Source of the DNA: an uncultured Eubacterium sp.
GTDB taxonomy: Bacteria; Bacillota; Clostridia; Lachnospirales; Lachnospiraceae
Direction: 5' to 3'
Length of the DNA stretch: 12,829 nucleotides
Assembly: GCA_905236735.1 (NCBI GenBank)
Contig: CAJOOU010000167.1
Location: 1 to 12,829 of the forward strand
The notes under the pieces were generated by a model that did no database searches, was not told the DNA's origin, and saw nothing but the letters and a program-made list of their open reading frames with translations. Below, in pieces: positions 1 to 7,873 of the stretch. How positions within the stretch are numbered: position 1 is the first letter of the stretch; every line of letters starts with the position of its first letter. Position numbers and translations under genes: made by a program.

Positions 1-1111
1 CGTTTATAACCATACCATCATCAGTGGCTGTTATATCAGCTCCCATTTTCTTTAGATTTGTAACTGTTGTAAAGATGCGGTCGGATTCTTTGGCTTTGAG
101 ATCTGCTGCATCTTTTATTATGGTCTGTCCGTTGGCAAATGCAGCCATTACGGCGATAATAGGGATTTCATCTATTAAGGCAGGTATGATTTCACCTTCG
201 ATAACAGTGCCGTTTAGTGGCTGACTCTTTATGAAAAGGTCACATACCGGCTCTCCCGATATATTTTTTGGATCAAGATATACAATTTCGGCTCCCATCA
301 TTTCGCAAACCTTTAATATACCTGCGCGTGTGGGGTTGATTCCGACATTCCTAATGAGTATTTCGGAGCCGGGAATGATAAGTCCTGCCGCGATAAAATA
401 GGCGGCCGATGATATGTCGCCCGGGACTGTAATTTTCTGACCTGTAAGCTTTGGCCCGGGCTTTATTGTTGCCGTTTTTTTATTTGAGGAGATTTCGGCT
501 CCGAAGCCGTTTAACATCAGTTCTGTATGGTTTCTTGAAAGATATGGCTCTGTTACGGAAGTTTCACCTTCGGCATAAAGTCCTGCCAAAAGAATGCATG
601 ATTTAACCTGGGCTGATGCAATGGGAGCGCTGTAATGTATTCCTTTGAGTTTTGAAGGTGTTATTATAAGAGGAGCACAGTTGTTGTTGTTTTTGCTTTC
701 TATTTTTGCTCCCATCATAGACAGGGGAGTGATAATCCGCTTCATTGGGCGTGAGTTTAAAGACTCATCTCCGGAAAGGGTGGAAGAGAAGCTTTGACCT
801 GAAAGTATGCCGCTTATCAGCCTTGTTGTTGTACCGCTGTTGCCGGTTTCAAGAATATCAGAAGGAGATTTAAGTCCATAAAGTCCCTTGCCATATACAT
901 CGACATGACCGGTTTCCTTATCTGCGTTTATTTCTATCCCGAGTTTCTTAAAACATGATATGGTAGACATACAGTCAGCAGAAAGGAGACAGTCCGATAT
1001 TTCTGTATGTCCCTCGGCAAGAGAGCCGAACATTACTGCTCTGTGCGATATAGATTTATCTGCGGGAACCTTTATTTCGCCGCTAAGTCGTTTTGCTTTA
1101 CTTAATTCCAT
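1..1111 (-). CDS. aroA: 3-phosphoshikimate 1-carboxyvinyltransferase (EPSP synthase), C-terminus off the left edge
   Basis: This enzyme joins phosphoenolpyruvate to shikimate-3-phosphate in the cytoplasmic shikimate pathway, giving EPSP, the precursor of chorismate. I translated 370 codons from the ATG at 1111-1109. Landmarks in order are PADKSISHRA (residues 16-25, substrate-binding Lys19), GNSGTTTRL (90-98, PEP-binding glycine loop), LNSRPMKR (118-125), SAQVKS (166-171), SRNHTE (192-197), NPTR (259-262), DEIP (314-317, the catalytic Asp region) and KESDR (341-345). Family members are about 430 residues long, so roughly 60 C-terminal residues lie outside the window. The start is supported by an AGGA ribosome-binding sequence in the 15-base gap after tyrA, and by the position of the first motif. 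The gene follows tyrA in the same direction and is probably cotranscribed with it. The Bacillus-like motifs are discussed in the findings. Confidence 0.96.
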   Translation of the reverse strand, partial: MELSKAKRLSGEIKVPADKSISHRAVMFGSLAEGHTEISDCLLSADCMSTISCFKKLGIEINADKETGHVDVYGKGLYGLKSPSDILETGNSGTTTRLISGILSGQSFSSTLSGDESLNSRPMKRIITPLSMMGAKIESKNNNNCAPLIITPSKLKGIHYSAPIASAQVKSCILLAGLYAEGETSVTEPYLSRNHTELMLNGFGAEISSNKKTATIKPGPKLTGQKITVPGDISSAAYFIAAGLIIPGSEILIRNVGINPTRAGILKVCEMMGAEIVYLDPKNISGEPVCDLFIKSQPLNGTVIEGEIIPALIDEIPIIAVMAAFANGQTIIKDAADLKAKESDRIFTTVTNLKKMGADITATDDGMVIN

Positions 1112-1126
1112 AACGGATACCGTCCT

Positions 1127-2236
1127 TTATTCCAGTTCATAAACCTTATAGTCAAATCTGTGCATAAGCTCTGTCGCGTCTTCAAGGGATTTGGCGTCGT
1201 AAAATTCTATTTCAAGAGCTCCTCTGTCGTATTCCCTGTTGTGTACGATACCTATGTTTTTGATGCTTATGCTGTTTACCGCAAGCCTTGTTGCGATTGT
1301 GGCTATCTCACCGGGTTCATCGGCAAGGTCGCAGTGAATACGGAAATCCTTTTCTATAAGACCGCCGGTGGAATTTGAGATTCCGCTGCGGTATTCCCTG
1401 GCCTGTGCAAAAAAATTTCTTATTTCACCGGTGTTGTCAGTGTCTATCTGTTTACGAATATATTTGAGCGAATTAATATATTCATCCAAGAGAGGCAGAA
1501 CCTCGTCTTTGTTGCCCTTTGAAATTGCTGTCCACATATCCGGGTCGGAAGATGAAATCCTTGTGATATCTTTAAAGCCGCCGGCTGCTATTGATTTTAA
1601 TACTTCTTTGTCGTCATCATCGTTTTTTACAAGGTTTACAAGGGCAGCAGAGATGATGTGTGGTACATGGCTTACACATGCCGTGGCAAAATCATGCTGT
1701 TTGCTTGTTAAGGTTATAGGTATCATATCAAGGGCAGAAATAAAACCGTTAAATGTATTTCTGACATCTTCTTTTACTTCATCTTCGGGCGTTATTATAA
1801 AGTAGACATTTTCAAACAAAAAAGCATTGGAGTTTTCGTAGCCTCCGTTTTCGAGACCGGCCATCGGATGTCCTCCGATAAACCTGTCCGACAGTCCCAG
1901 TGAGACGGCTTTCTGATGTACGGCTTTTTTCATACTGCCGGTATCGGATATGATACAATCGGAGTCTTTTGGAAGTATTGTTTTTAACTGCTCCAAAAGC
2001 TGACAGTTCACCGGCACCGGTGCGCAGAGGAAAATATAGTCACAGTCAGGGTAGTTTCCATCAAGCTTTGATGTATACATATCGATAATGCCTTCATTTT
2101 TGGCAGCAATAAGAGAGGCTTCATCGGTATCACAGGCGCAGACAGATATCTGTGGAAATTTTCTTTTTATTGTTTTGGCAAGCGAACCTCCAATAAGACC
2201 GAGGCCGGCAATGCCGATTTTCTTTACTTCTTTCAT
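1127..2236 (-). CDS. tyrA: Prephenate dehydrogenase with C-terminal ACT domain
   Basis: The product oxidatively decarboxylates prephenate to 4-hydroxyphenylpyruvate with NAD(P), the committed step of tyrosine synthesis in the cytoplasm. The 369-residue protein has an N-terminal Rossmann fold (GLGLIGGS, residues 11-18), ISDTGS (96-101), GGHPMAG (121-127) carrying the family's catalytic histidine (His123), SHVPH (189-193), and ITRISSSDPDMW (224-235) with the arginine (Arg226) expected to bind the prephenate side-chain carboxylate. From about residue 298 to the end (FRIHCDLADEPGEIATIATR onward) is an ACT domain, which in Firmicute TyrA proteins is linked to tyrosine feedback inhibition. Length is normal for this architecture. 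AAGGAAG lies 6 bases upstream of the ATG. It is first in an operon with aroA and follows a near-consensus promoter. No chorismate mutase domain is present. Confidence 0.96.
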   Translation of the reverse strand: MKEVKKIGIAGLGLIGGSLAKTIKRKFPQISVCACDTDEASLIAAKNEGIIDMYTSKLDGNYPDCDYIFLCAPVPVNCQLLEQLKTILPKDSDCIISDTGSMKKAVHQKAVSLGLSDRFIGGHPMAGLENGGYENSNAFLFENVYFIITPEDEVKEDVRNTFNGFISALDMIPITLTSKQHDFATACVSHVPHIISAALVNLVKNDDDDKEVLKSIAAGGFKDITRISSSDPDMWTAISKGNKDEVLPLLDEYINSLKYIRKQIDTDNTGEIRNFFAQAREYRSGISNSTGGLIEKDFRIHCDLADEPGEIATIATRLAVNSISIKNIGIVHNREYDRGALEIEFYDAKSLEDATELMHRFDYKVYELE

Positions 2237-2265
2237 GATTATCTTCCTTTTAATTAGCTTTTTTA

Positions 2266-2294
2266 ATTATAAATAAAAGAATATAACAAGTCAA
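2266..2294 (-). promoter_or_regulatory. Sigma-A type promoter for tyrA-aroA
   Basis: On the minus strand TTGACT (2294-2289) is followed, after exactly 17 bases, by TATAAT (2271-2266). Consensus is TTGACA-17-TATAAT, so 11 of 12 positions match. Transcription would start near 2259 and leave a leader of about 20-25 bases before the tyrA ATG, too short for a T-box or a classical attenuator. That suggests any control acts on initiation or through the ACT domain of TyrA. Confidence 0.85.
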
Positions 2295-2370
2295 TACTGC
2301 AACGCTTTAAAGTGTGTTAGTGTTTTTGTAAACAATTCTGACAACTATAAACCAAGGTGTATTGATATAA

Positions 2371-2397
2371 ATACAATATTTAATATCCTTGTATAAT
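2371..2397 (+). promoter_or_regulatory. Candidate promoter and dyad upstream of the EF-G-like gene
   Basis: The 220-base gap between the divergent tyrA and EF-G-like genes holds a perfect TATAAT at 2392-2397, about 60 bases before the EF-G-like ATG. No convincing -35 sits 16-18 bases upstream: the nearest good hexamer, TTGATA at 2362-2367, leaves a 24-base spacer. A 6-base inverted repeat, ATACAA (2371-2376) and TTGTAT (2389-2394), overlaps the -10 and could be an operator or could be chance in AT-rich DNA. A purine-rich GAGGAGGG precedes the ATG. Only the -10 and the dyad are seen directly; the promoter role is inferred. Confidence 0.35.
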
Positions 2398-2456
2398 GTC
2401 TTTTGATTTGGTAATATAAAAATAACTTATTAAAAAACAAGAGGAGGGTATTTATT

Positions 2457-4535
2457 ATGAAAGCATATGTAAACGGAAAAATCAGAAATGTCGCTGTCCT
2501 GGGCCATGGCAGCTGCGGAAAAACATCTCTTGTGGAGGCCATGGCGTTTGTAACGGGGATGACAACCAGGATGGGGAATATAACCGATGGTAATACCATA
2601 AGTGACTATGACAAGGAAGAGATAAAAAGGGGGTTTTCTATAAGCACATCGCTTATTCCAATCGAGTGGCAGGATACCAAAATAAATATTCTGGATACTC
2701 CGGGATATCCCGGTTTTGTCGGTGAAGTAGAAGAGGCTGTTGGTGCGGCTGATGCTGCCATTATTGTTGTATCAGGCAAAAACGGAGTAGAAGTCGGCAC
2801 AAAGAAAGCCTGGAATCTGTGCGAAAAATATAATATCCCGAGAATATTCTATGTATCGGATATGGATATTGATGATGTATCCTTCAGACAGGTAGTGGAA
2901 GATTTGACAGAACTTTACGGCAAAAAGATTGCACCCTTCCATCTGCCTATACGTGAGAACGAAAAATTTGTCGGATATGTCAATGTTGTTTCAATGACAG
3001 GTAACAGATGGGATGACAAAGGTAATGTATCCGAATGCCCGATTCCGGATTATTCAATGGAAAATCTAAACAGCTACAGAGATACTCTTATGGAGGCGGT
3101 GGCCGAGACATCGGAGGAGTTTTTGGACAGATATTTTGCCGGGGAGGAGTTTTCTGAGACGGAGATACGCTCTGCTCTTAAAGTAAATATCGATGATTGC
3201 AGTATAGCACCGGTGACAATGGGTTCATCTATACTTGCACAGGGAGCATATACCCTGCTTGATGATATCGAGAAGTACTTCCCAAGCCCCAATATGAGGA
3301 CGGTTGCGGGACTTAATGTGAAAACCAATGAGGTTTTCCAGGCAGATTATGATTTCTCGAAGGCAAAGAGTGCATATGTTTTCAAGTCGATAGTAGATCC
3401 GTTTATAGGAAAGTATTCTCTTATCAAAGTTAACTCCGGAGTACTTAAGACAGATGACCTTGTTTATAATACAAGGACGGAGAGTGAGTTTAAGGTTGGA
3501 AAGCTTTATGTGCTTTGCGGCAACAAACCTATAGAAGTATCGGAGCTTCAGGCGGGAGATATAGGAGCTTTGGCAAAACTTCCGGATACACTTACGGGAG
3601 ATACTCTTGCAACAAAACAGACACCTGTGGTCTATGGTAAGACTGATATTTCAGTGCCATATCACTATATGAGATATGAGGCTAAAAACAAGGGTGATGA
3701 GGACAAGATTTCGCAGTCGCTTCAAAAGCTTGCCCAGGAGGATGTGACATTAAGACTTGTAAATGATTCGGCGAATCGTCAGTCGCTTATTTACGGTATG
3801 GGAGATATTCATCTCGATGTTACTGTATCTAAGCTCCTTGAAAGATACAAGACAGAGATAGTGCTTTCAAATCCTAAAGTGGCATATAAGGAGACCATTC
3901 TTAAGAATTCTGATGTAGAGGCCAAACATAAGAAACAGTCCGGCGGACATGGTCAGTACGGACATGTCAAGATGACATTCGAACCGTCCGGAAATTTGGA
4001 AGAACCATATGTGTTTGAACAGAGAGTAGTTGGAGGCTCGGTGCCGAAAAACTACTTCCCGGCAGTGGAAAAAGCTCTACAGGACTGCGTTCTGGCAGGA
4101 CCTTTGGCCGGATATCCGGTGGTTGGTGTAAAGGCTGTATTGTATGACGGTTCATATCATCCGGTCGATTCTTCGGAAATGGCATTTAAGATAGCGGCTA
4201 CTCAGGCATTTAAGGACGGATTTATGAAAGCTAATCCTGTGCTGCTTGAACCGATATTATCTCTTAAGGTGCTTGTTCCGGAGTCTTACACAGGAGATGT
4301 AATGGGTGATTTAAATAAGAGAAGGGGGCGTGTCTTGGGCATGAATCCTCAAAATGACGGTACAACGGAGATAGTTGCCGAAGTACCTCAGTCAGAAATA
4401 TTTACCTATACTATGGATTTACGCTCAATGACAGGAGGAAACGGCTCATTCTCTTATGAATTCGCCAGATACGAACAGGCGCCGCACGATGTGCAGGAGA
4501 AAGAAGTGGAGAGAAGAAAGACCGAAGAAGAGTAA
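2457..4535 (+). CDS. Divergent elongation factor G-like translational GTPase
   Basis: A 692-residue protein with full EF-G layout. The G domain carries P-loop GHGSCGKTS (16-24), a switch I segment with RGFSISTS (58-65), switch II DTPGYPGF (80-87), G4 position VSDMD (133-137) and a G5-like GSS. Then follow domain II (from about KSAYVFKSIVDPF), domain III (LRLVNDSANRQSLIYGMGDIHLD region), domain IV with SGGHGQYGHVK, and domain V (EPILSLKVLVPESYTGDVMG region). Canonical EF-G has DTPGH and NKMD; here these are DTPGY and SDMD, so the usual catalytic histidine and the Asn-Lys of the guanine-specificity motif are replaced. It therefore looks like a paralogue of the EF-G2/EF-G-like group, not the housekeeping translocase, and I withhold a gene symbol. 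It probably acts on the ribosome. Its stop codon abuts the ATG of the LysR-type gene. Confidence 0.93.
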   Translation: MKAYVNGKIRNVAVLGHGSCGKTSLVEAMAFVTGMTTRMGNITDGNTISDYDKEEIKRGFSISTSLIPIEWQDTKINILDTPGYPGFVGEVEEAVGAADAAIIVVSGKNGVEVGTKKAWNLCEKYNIPRIFYVSDMDIDDVSFRQVVEDLTELYGKKIAPFHLPIRENEKFVGYVNVVSMTGNRWDDKGNVSECPIPDYSMENLNSYRDTLMEAVAETSEEFLDRYFAGEEFSETEIRSALKVNIDDCSIAPVTMGSSILAQGAYTLLDDIEKYFPSPNMRTVAGLNVKTNEVFQADYDFSKAKSAYVFKSIVDPFIGKYSLIKVNSGVLKTDDLVYNTRTESEFKVGKLYVLCGNKPIEVSELQAGDIGALAKLPDTLTGDTLATKQTPVVYGKTDISVPYHYMRYEAKNKGDEDKISQSLQKLAQEDVTLRLVNDSANRQSLIYGMGDIHLDVTVSKLLERYKTEIVLSNPKVAYKETILKNSDVEAKHKKQSGGHGQYGHVKMTFEPSGNLEEPYVFEQRVVGGSVPKNYFPAVEKALQDCVLAGPLAGYPVVGVKAVLYDGSYHPVDSSEMAFKIAATQAFKDGFMKANPVLLEPILSLKVLVPESYTGDVMGDLNKRRGRVLGMNPQNDGTTEIVAEVPQSEIFTYTMDLRSMTGGNGSFSYEFARYEQAPHDVQEKEVERRKTEEE

Positions 4536-5432
4536 ATGGAGATAAGTCAGATAAAATATTTTATGGCCATAGTTGAGCACGGTACATTCAGAAAAGCGGC
4601 TGAGCGTCTTTTTATAAGTCAGCCCGCACTTACAAAGTCCGTTAAAAAACTCGAAGATGAGCTTGGAACGCCGCTTTTTGAAAGGAAGGGGGTTCATATA
4701 GAACTCACACAGGCCGGCAAGATATTTGTGCCGTATTGCGGAAACATATTAAATATGCTTGATGGAGGAACAAAGGCCGTAAGAGAAGCGGTAGGACTCA
4801 AATACGGACATATATCCATAGCCGTATCCGCAGAGATTTTTATCAAAAATCTTATTTTTGATTTTCTTCAAAAAAATCAGGACGTGTCCATTTCGTGCCA
4901 GCTTATGTCTGTGGACGAAATGGTACACGGTCTTGAACAGGGAAGTCTGGATTTTGTCATATCCGAAAGACCGGTCACCGGAGAACTTATTGAGTGGAGA
5001 GAGCTTATCAGTGTGGGGCTTACGGCGCTTGTAAATAAAGATGACCCTCTGTCAAAGAGAAAAGAAATAAGCGTGGAAGAGCTTAAAGATAATTATTTTT
5101 GCATTGGTCATACAAGGTCTAATATCACAAGCCATGTTTTTTCGTTATGCCGGGAAGCGGGGTTTGAACCAAAGATCAGATATATAGGCTACGATCCCGA
5201 TATGTCAGGGATGCTTTTAAATATGCCCGGAAGCGTTATAGTAAGCTCGGAGATAATAGATAAGAGCATTGTAAAGACCGATATTGGCGGAGAAAACAAT
5301 TCAAAGCCCATACAAATTAAAGGCACTAAGGGAAAGGCGCTTGTCGGTATAGCTCAAAAACCGATCCATTACAGGTCTGAAGCCGCTGACAGATTTATGG
5401 ATGAGATAATAAAATATTACAGCAATTTATAA
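4536..5432 (+). CDS. LysR-family transcriptional regulator
   Basis: A 298-residue protein with a typical LysR N-terminus. MEISQIKYFMAIVEHGTF leads into a winged helix-turn-helix (about residues 18-60: FRKAAERLFISQPALTKSV, then LEDELGTPLFERKG and LTQAGKIF). A periplasmic-binding-protein-like effector domain fills about residues 90-298. The ATG follows the TAA of the EF-G-like gene with no gap, and this start gives the exact family N-terminus. The ribosome-binding signal would be the purine-rich 3' end of the upstream gene, so translational coupling is likely. There is no room for a private promoter in the junction. The flavodoxin/permease/flavoenzyme cluster begins 141 bases downstream, beyond a terminator, and is the natural candidate target. 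The effector cannot be read from sequence. Confidence 0.94.
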   Translation: MEISQIKYFMAIVEHGTFRKAAERLFISQPALTKSVKKLEDELGTPLFERKGVHIELTQAGKIFVPYCGNILNMLDGGTKAVREAVGLKYGHISIAVSAEIFIKNLIFDFLQKNQDVSISCQLMSVDEMVHGLEQGSLDFVISERPVTGELIEWRELISVGLTALVNKDDPLSKRKEISVEELKDNYFCIGHTRSNITSHVFSLCREAGFEPKIRYIGYDPDMSGMLLNMPGSVIVSSEIIDKSIVKTDIGGENNSKPIQIKGTKGKALVGIAQKPIHYRSEAADRFMDEIIKYYSNL

Positions 5433-5458
5433 AAAGAACCTTCGGGTTCTTTTTTTTT
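5431..5458 (+). terminator. Rho-independent terminator with UUCG tetraloop after the LysR gene
   Basis: AAAAAGAACC (5431-5440), loop TTCG, then GGTTCT followed by an unbroken T run to 5458. The C(UUCG)G loop is an exceptionally stable tetraloop. The LysR stop codon TAA (5430-5432) overlaps the first bases of the stem. The A-tract mirrors the T-tract, so the element could act in both directions, although no minus-strand gene needs it here. Confidence 0.92.
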
Positions 5459-5471
5459 ACGACATATTGCA

Positions 5472-5502
5472 TTGATAACTTTTGGTTAAAAAAAATTATA
5501 AA
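5472..5502 (+). promoter_or_regulatory. Possible promoter for the flavodoxin/permease/flavoenzyme cluster
   Basis: TTGATA (5472-5477) and TATAAA (5497-5502) lie in the 141-base gap after the terminator. The 19-base spacer is longer than ideal, which would suit an activator-dependent promoter. About 70 bases of leader follow to the ATG at 5574, which has an excellent TAGGAGGT ribosome binding site. The region is AT-rich, so chance matches are easy. A promoter somewhere here is expected because of the terminator upstream. Confidence 0.4.
5476..5488 (+). promoter_or_regulatory. Candidate LysR-type T-N11-A box
   Basis: TAAC-TTTTG-GTTA is a perfect 4-base dyad with the 13-base T-N11-A form that LysR-family regulators commonly recognise. 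Partial symmetry extends outward (TTGATAAC against GTTAAAAA pairs at 6 of 8 positions). It overlaps the possible -35 and lies about 85 bases before the flavodoxin-like gene, just downstream of a LysR-type gene. The motif is short and degenerate, so this is a placement-supported inference. Confidence 0.35.
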
Positions 5503-5573
5503 TAATGTAATTAGATTCATTATGGGATGAGTGTTATTATTTTATCAGAAATAAATTCGTTAGGAGGTACGAA

Positions 5574-6407
5574 ATGAAGAAAAGACGCGTTCTTATCATG
5601 TACGCAACAATGACAAGAAACACGGAAAAAATAGCCGAAAGTTTCAGGGATACATTCGAAGCGTACAATTGGGATGTAACTTATCTGCGACTTAAGGGGA
5701 ATCTTGACTGGGCTGCTCTTCAGGATGATCTTTATTTTGATGATTATGATGCCATCTGTCTCGGAAGTCCGATCGTAGGAGGTGCACCGCTTCAAATAGT
5801 GCAAAAACTCTTCAGTTTTGGGGGCGGCGGTGATCTCGAAAAGAGTGTGCAGAAAAAACTCGACGAAAACAAGACAGGTTCGGAAGCGGCAGAAGCTGCG
5901 GCACGGCCGGCAGGACCTATCTGGAGAAAAAACAGGGCGCCTTATGCCGGAGTATTAAACAAGTCCGACAGCTGGCCGCTCGGAATAGTTTTTTCCACAT
6001 ACGGCGGTGGTTTTTTCGGTACAAAGGAATGCATTCCGACATTGGAAATGCTTGCTCATTATTTGAGAAGCTATAATGTAAATATCATAGGAAAATTTTG
6101 CTGCGCCGGAAAAGAAACCGGACCTGCAGGCATACCGACCGGTGTAAAACCTCCGAAGGAGTTCAGACCGGGAAAAGATTTATCTTTGCTTGAACCGGCT
6201 GATGTTGAAGATGCAGTTATATATGAAATGGCTGACGGCACAAAAAAACCGGGTGGATATTTCTTCCACTATGACATGGAGTCTAAACCGGGTGAAAGAG
6301 AAATAAATAAAGCAAAATATTTCATTCAGGATTTTATAGAAGATTATTTTATGACATATGACGGAAATCCGAATGTTGCAATATCGGAACTTATTTCAAT
6401 GTCATAA
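5574..6407 (+). CDS. Flavodoxin-like FMN-binding protein
   Basis: A 277-residue soluble protein with a flavodoxin-type fold. The first strand and phosphate loop are RRVLIMYATMTRNTEKIAES (residues 4-23; ATMTRNTE is the FMN phosphate loop). LGSPIVGGAP (63-72) and FSTYGGGFFGTKE (140-152) are the two flavin-ring loops, and LRSYNVNIIGKFCC (164-177) is the last strand region. It is much longer than a simple flavodoxin (about 140-180 residues). There is a polar, alanine-rich insertion at about 82-125 and an extension from about 180 to 277 ending in FIQDFIEDYF. No signal peptide or ferredoxin cysteine motif is visible. As first gene of the cluster with a permease and a flavin/iron-sulfur reductase, it may be an electron carrier or an accessory reductase. 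The role is inferred; only the fold is well supported. Confidence 0.85.
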   Translation: MKKRRVLIMYATMTRNTEKIAESFRDTFEAYNWDVTYLRLKGNLDWAALQDDLYFDDYDAICLGSPIVGGAPLQIVQKLFSFGGGGDLEKSVQKKLDENKTGSEAAEAAARPAGPIWRKNRAPYAGVLNKSDSWPLGIVFSTYGGGFFGTKECIPTLEMLAHYLRSYNVNIIGKFCCAGKETGPAGIPTGVKPPKEFRPGKDLSLLEPADVEDAVIYEMADGTKKPGGYFFHYDMESKPGEREINKAKYFIQDFIEDYFMTYDGNPNVAISELISMS

Positions 6408-6425
6408 GAAGACATTATGATTTTT

Positions 6426-6459
6426 GGGCCTGATTTTATTGGGGAATATAGTCAGGCCT
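6426..6459 (+). other. Intercistronic hairpin between flavodoxin-like and permease genes
   Basis: GGCCTGA (6427-6433) pairs with TCAGGCC (6452-6458). The stem continues inward through TTTTATT against AATATAG, with one U-U mismatch and one G-U pair, to a GGGG loop. This gives about 14 stacked positions in a 32-base hairpin. No T run follows, so it does not look like a terminator. It may be an mRNA-stabilising or processing element, or may hold back readthrough into the permease gene, whose AAAGGAG site starts about 15 bases downstream. Confidence 0.7.
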
Positions 6460-6490
6460 TGAAAAAGGTATTTTAAAAGGAGAAAAAATT

Positions 6491-7852
6491 ATGGCATCTT
6501 TATTTTTACTGCTTATACCGCTTGCGTTTGTAATCTACACGGTATATAAGGGGCTTAACCCGACTATTTCAATGCTTATCGGCGCACTTTTGGTGTGCAT
6601 TGTTGAAGGACTTGATCCCATGAAGGACATTATCGGTTCGCAGATGGAACCGAGCACCTATGTGACGGGTCTGCAGAGTGCCTGTTCTATGTTCTTTTTC
6701 GTATTTATTATGGCTAATCTTTTCGGTCAGGTATATATGTGGACCGGAGGAGCCAAATCCATTGCCAATGCGCTTACGGATCTTGTAGTCAGAAACTCAA
6801 CCGGTTTTTCGGCAAAGATGAAAGCAATCTATGCGTTTATGGGAGTTGCGATCATCTTTGGATTCGGAGGACTTGATGCGTTTGTCTGTGTATTTACGCT
6901 TTTACCCATCGGACTTATGATGTTTGAAAAATACGATATACCCAGAAAACTTCTTCCGGCAACTCTTTTTGCGGGAGTTACGACTGCCGTATGCTGCCCG
7001 GGAACTCCGCTTACAAGCGGAAATATCCTTGCTTCGATGTTCCTTGGCACAAAGACAACTGCGGCTTTTGTGCCCGGTATAGTAGGTGTTATCGTTATAT
7101 TTGCATTTGACGTGTGGTATCTTTACAGAGCCGTAAAGAAAGCCGAAAAAAACGGAGAGCATTTTGAAAGAGGCGGAGCAAATATGCCGCCTGAAAGAGA
7201 TGATGAAAAACTTCCTCATCCGTTTCTTGCCCTTCTGCCGCTTCTTACGGTAGCTGTTTTAAATCTTGGATTCGGTATCAATGTTTCGGTGAGTCTTTTA
7301 TGCGGAGTACTTGTAGCCTGCGTAGCTATGGCAAACAGTATCGTTACTCCCGAGTCAAAGGTAAAACCGTATCTTGAGCTCGGAAACAAGGGTATTGCGG
7401 CAGGAGCGATGACCTTTGTACCTATGGCTGTGCAGATGGCGCTTGCAACTCTTATTCAGGCTACAAACGGATACGGATTCCTTACTGAAATATTTACCAA
7501 TATGGCCAATAAGACAAATGCAATAGTTGCATGGGCTACGAGTGCTTCTTTATCGGGATTTTTGGCAGGAAACGCCATAGCGGGTCTTCAGCTTTCCGCA
7601 GGAATATTTGCTCCTATAGCCGATCAGATAGGTCTGTCGCTTCCGGCAGCTCATCGTATAGGCTGCTTTGCTATATCAATTCTTGATACGATACCGATAA
7701 ATGCAGCGGTAATCTCAGGTCTTATGACCTGCGGTCTTACACATAAAGAAGGTTATATGCCGATATTCAGGACAACAGTGCTTTACATATTCTTTGGAAT
7801 GATCGCGGTGATCGCAATGTGCCTTCTTTTCCCCGGACTTGCTGTTTCATAA
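6491..7852 (+). CDS. GntP/ion-transporter superfamily-like permease
   Basis: A 453-residue, strongly hydrophobic inner-membrane protein with about 11-12 apparent transmembrane segments (roughly 2-18, 22-40, 61-82, 111-144, 155-185, 192-213, 243-262, 264-284, 302-323, 345-380, 390-415, 426-450). Two substrate-site-like re-entrant regions are suggested: FGFGGLDAFVCVF (123-135) with CCPGTPLTSGN (168-178) in the first half, and GFLAGNAIAG (356-365) with DTIPINAAVISG (399-410) in the second. A charged cytoplasmic loop lies at about 213-242. Layout and motifs resemble GntP-type gluconate/organic-acid symporters and relatives, which move anionic carboxylates with protons or sodium. Substrate is unknown; the neighbouring reductase suggests an unsaturated or oxidised organic acid. 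AAAGGAG precedes the ATG. Confidence 0.85.
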   Translation: MASLFLLLIPLAFVIYTVYKGLNPTISMLIGALLVCIVEGLDPMKDIIGSQMEPSTYVTGLQSACSMFFFVFIMANLFGQVYMWTGGAKSIANALTDLVVRNSTGFSAKMKAIYAFMGVAIIFGFGGLDAFVCVFTLLPIGLMMFEKYDIPRKLLPATLFAGVTTAVCCPGTPLTSGNILASMFLGTKTTAAFVPGIVGVIVIFAFDVWYLYRAVKKAEKNGEHFERGGANMPPERDDEKLPHPFLALLPLLTVAVLNLGFGINVSVSLLCGVLVACVAMANSIVTPESKVKPYLELGNKGIAAGAMTFVPMAVQMALATLIQATNGYGFLTEIFTNMANKTNAIVAWATSASLSGFLAGNAIAGLQLSAGIFAPIADQIGLSLPAAHRIGCFAISILDTIPINAAVISGLMTCGLTHKEGYMPIFRTTVLYIFFGMIAVIAMCLLFPGLAVS

Positions 7853-7873
7853 ATACTTCCTACATATATTTTG

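Noticed and set aside
1368..1805. 145-codon plus-strand open frame
   Set aside because: It lies wholly antisense to tyrA, whose motifs are intact, and shows no recognisable domain. Similar antisense frames at 960-1142 and 1160-1378 are shadows too.
2362..2397. TTGATA with TATAAT as a promoter for the EF-G-like gene
   Set aside because: The spacer is 24 bases, outside the usable range; only the -10 and an overlapping dyad were kept, at low confidence.
6829..7219. Overlapping minus-strand open frames of 73 and 105 codons
   Set aside because: Antisense to the permease gene; the translations look like reverse-complement products of membrane-segment codons.
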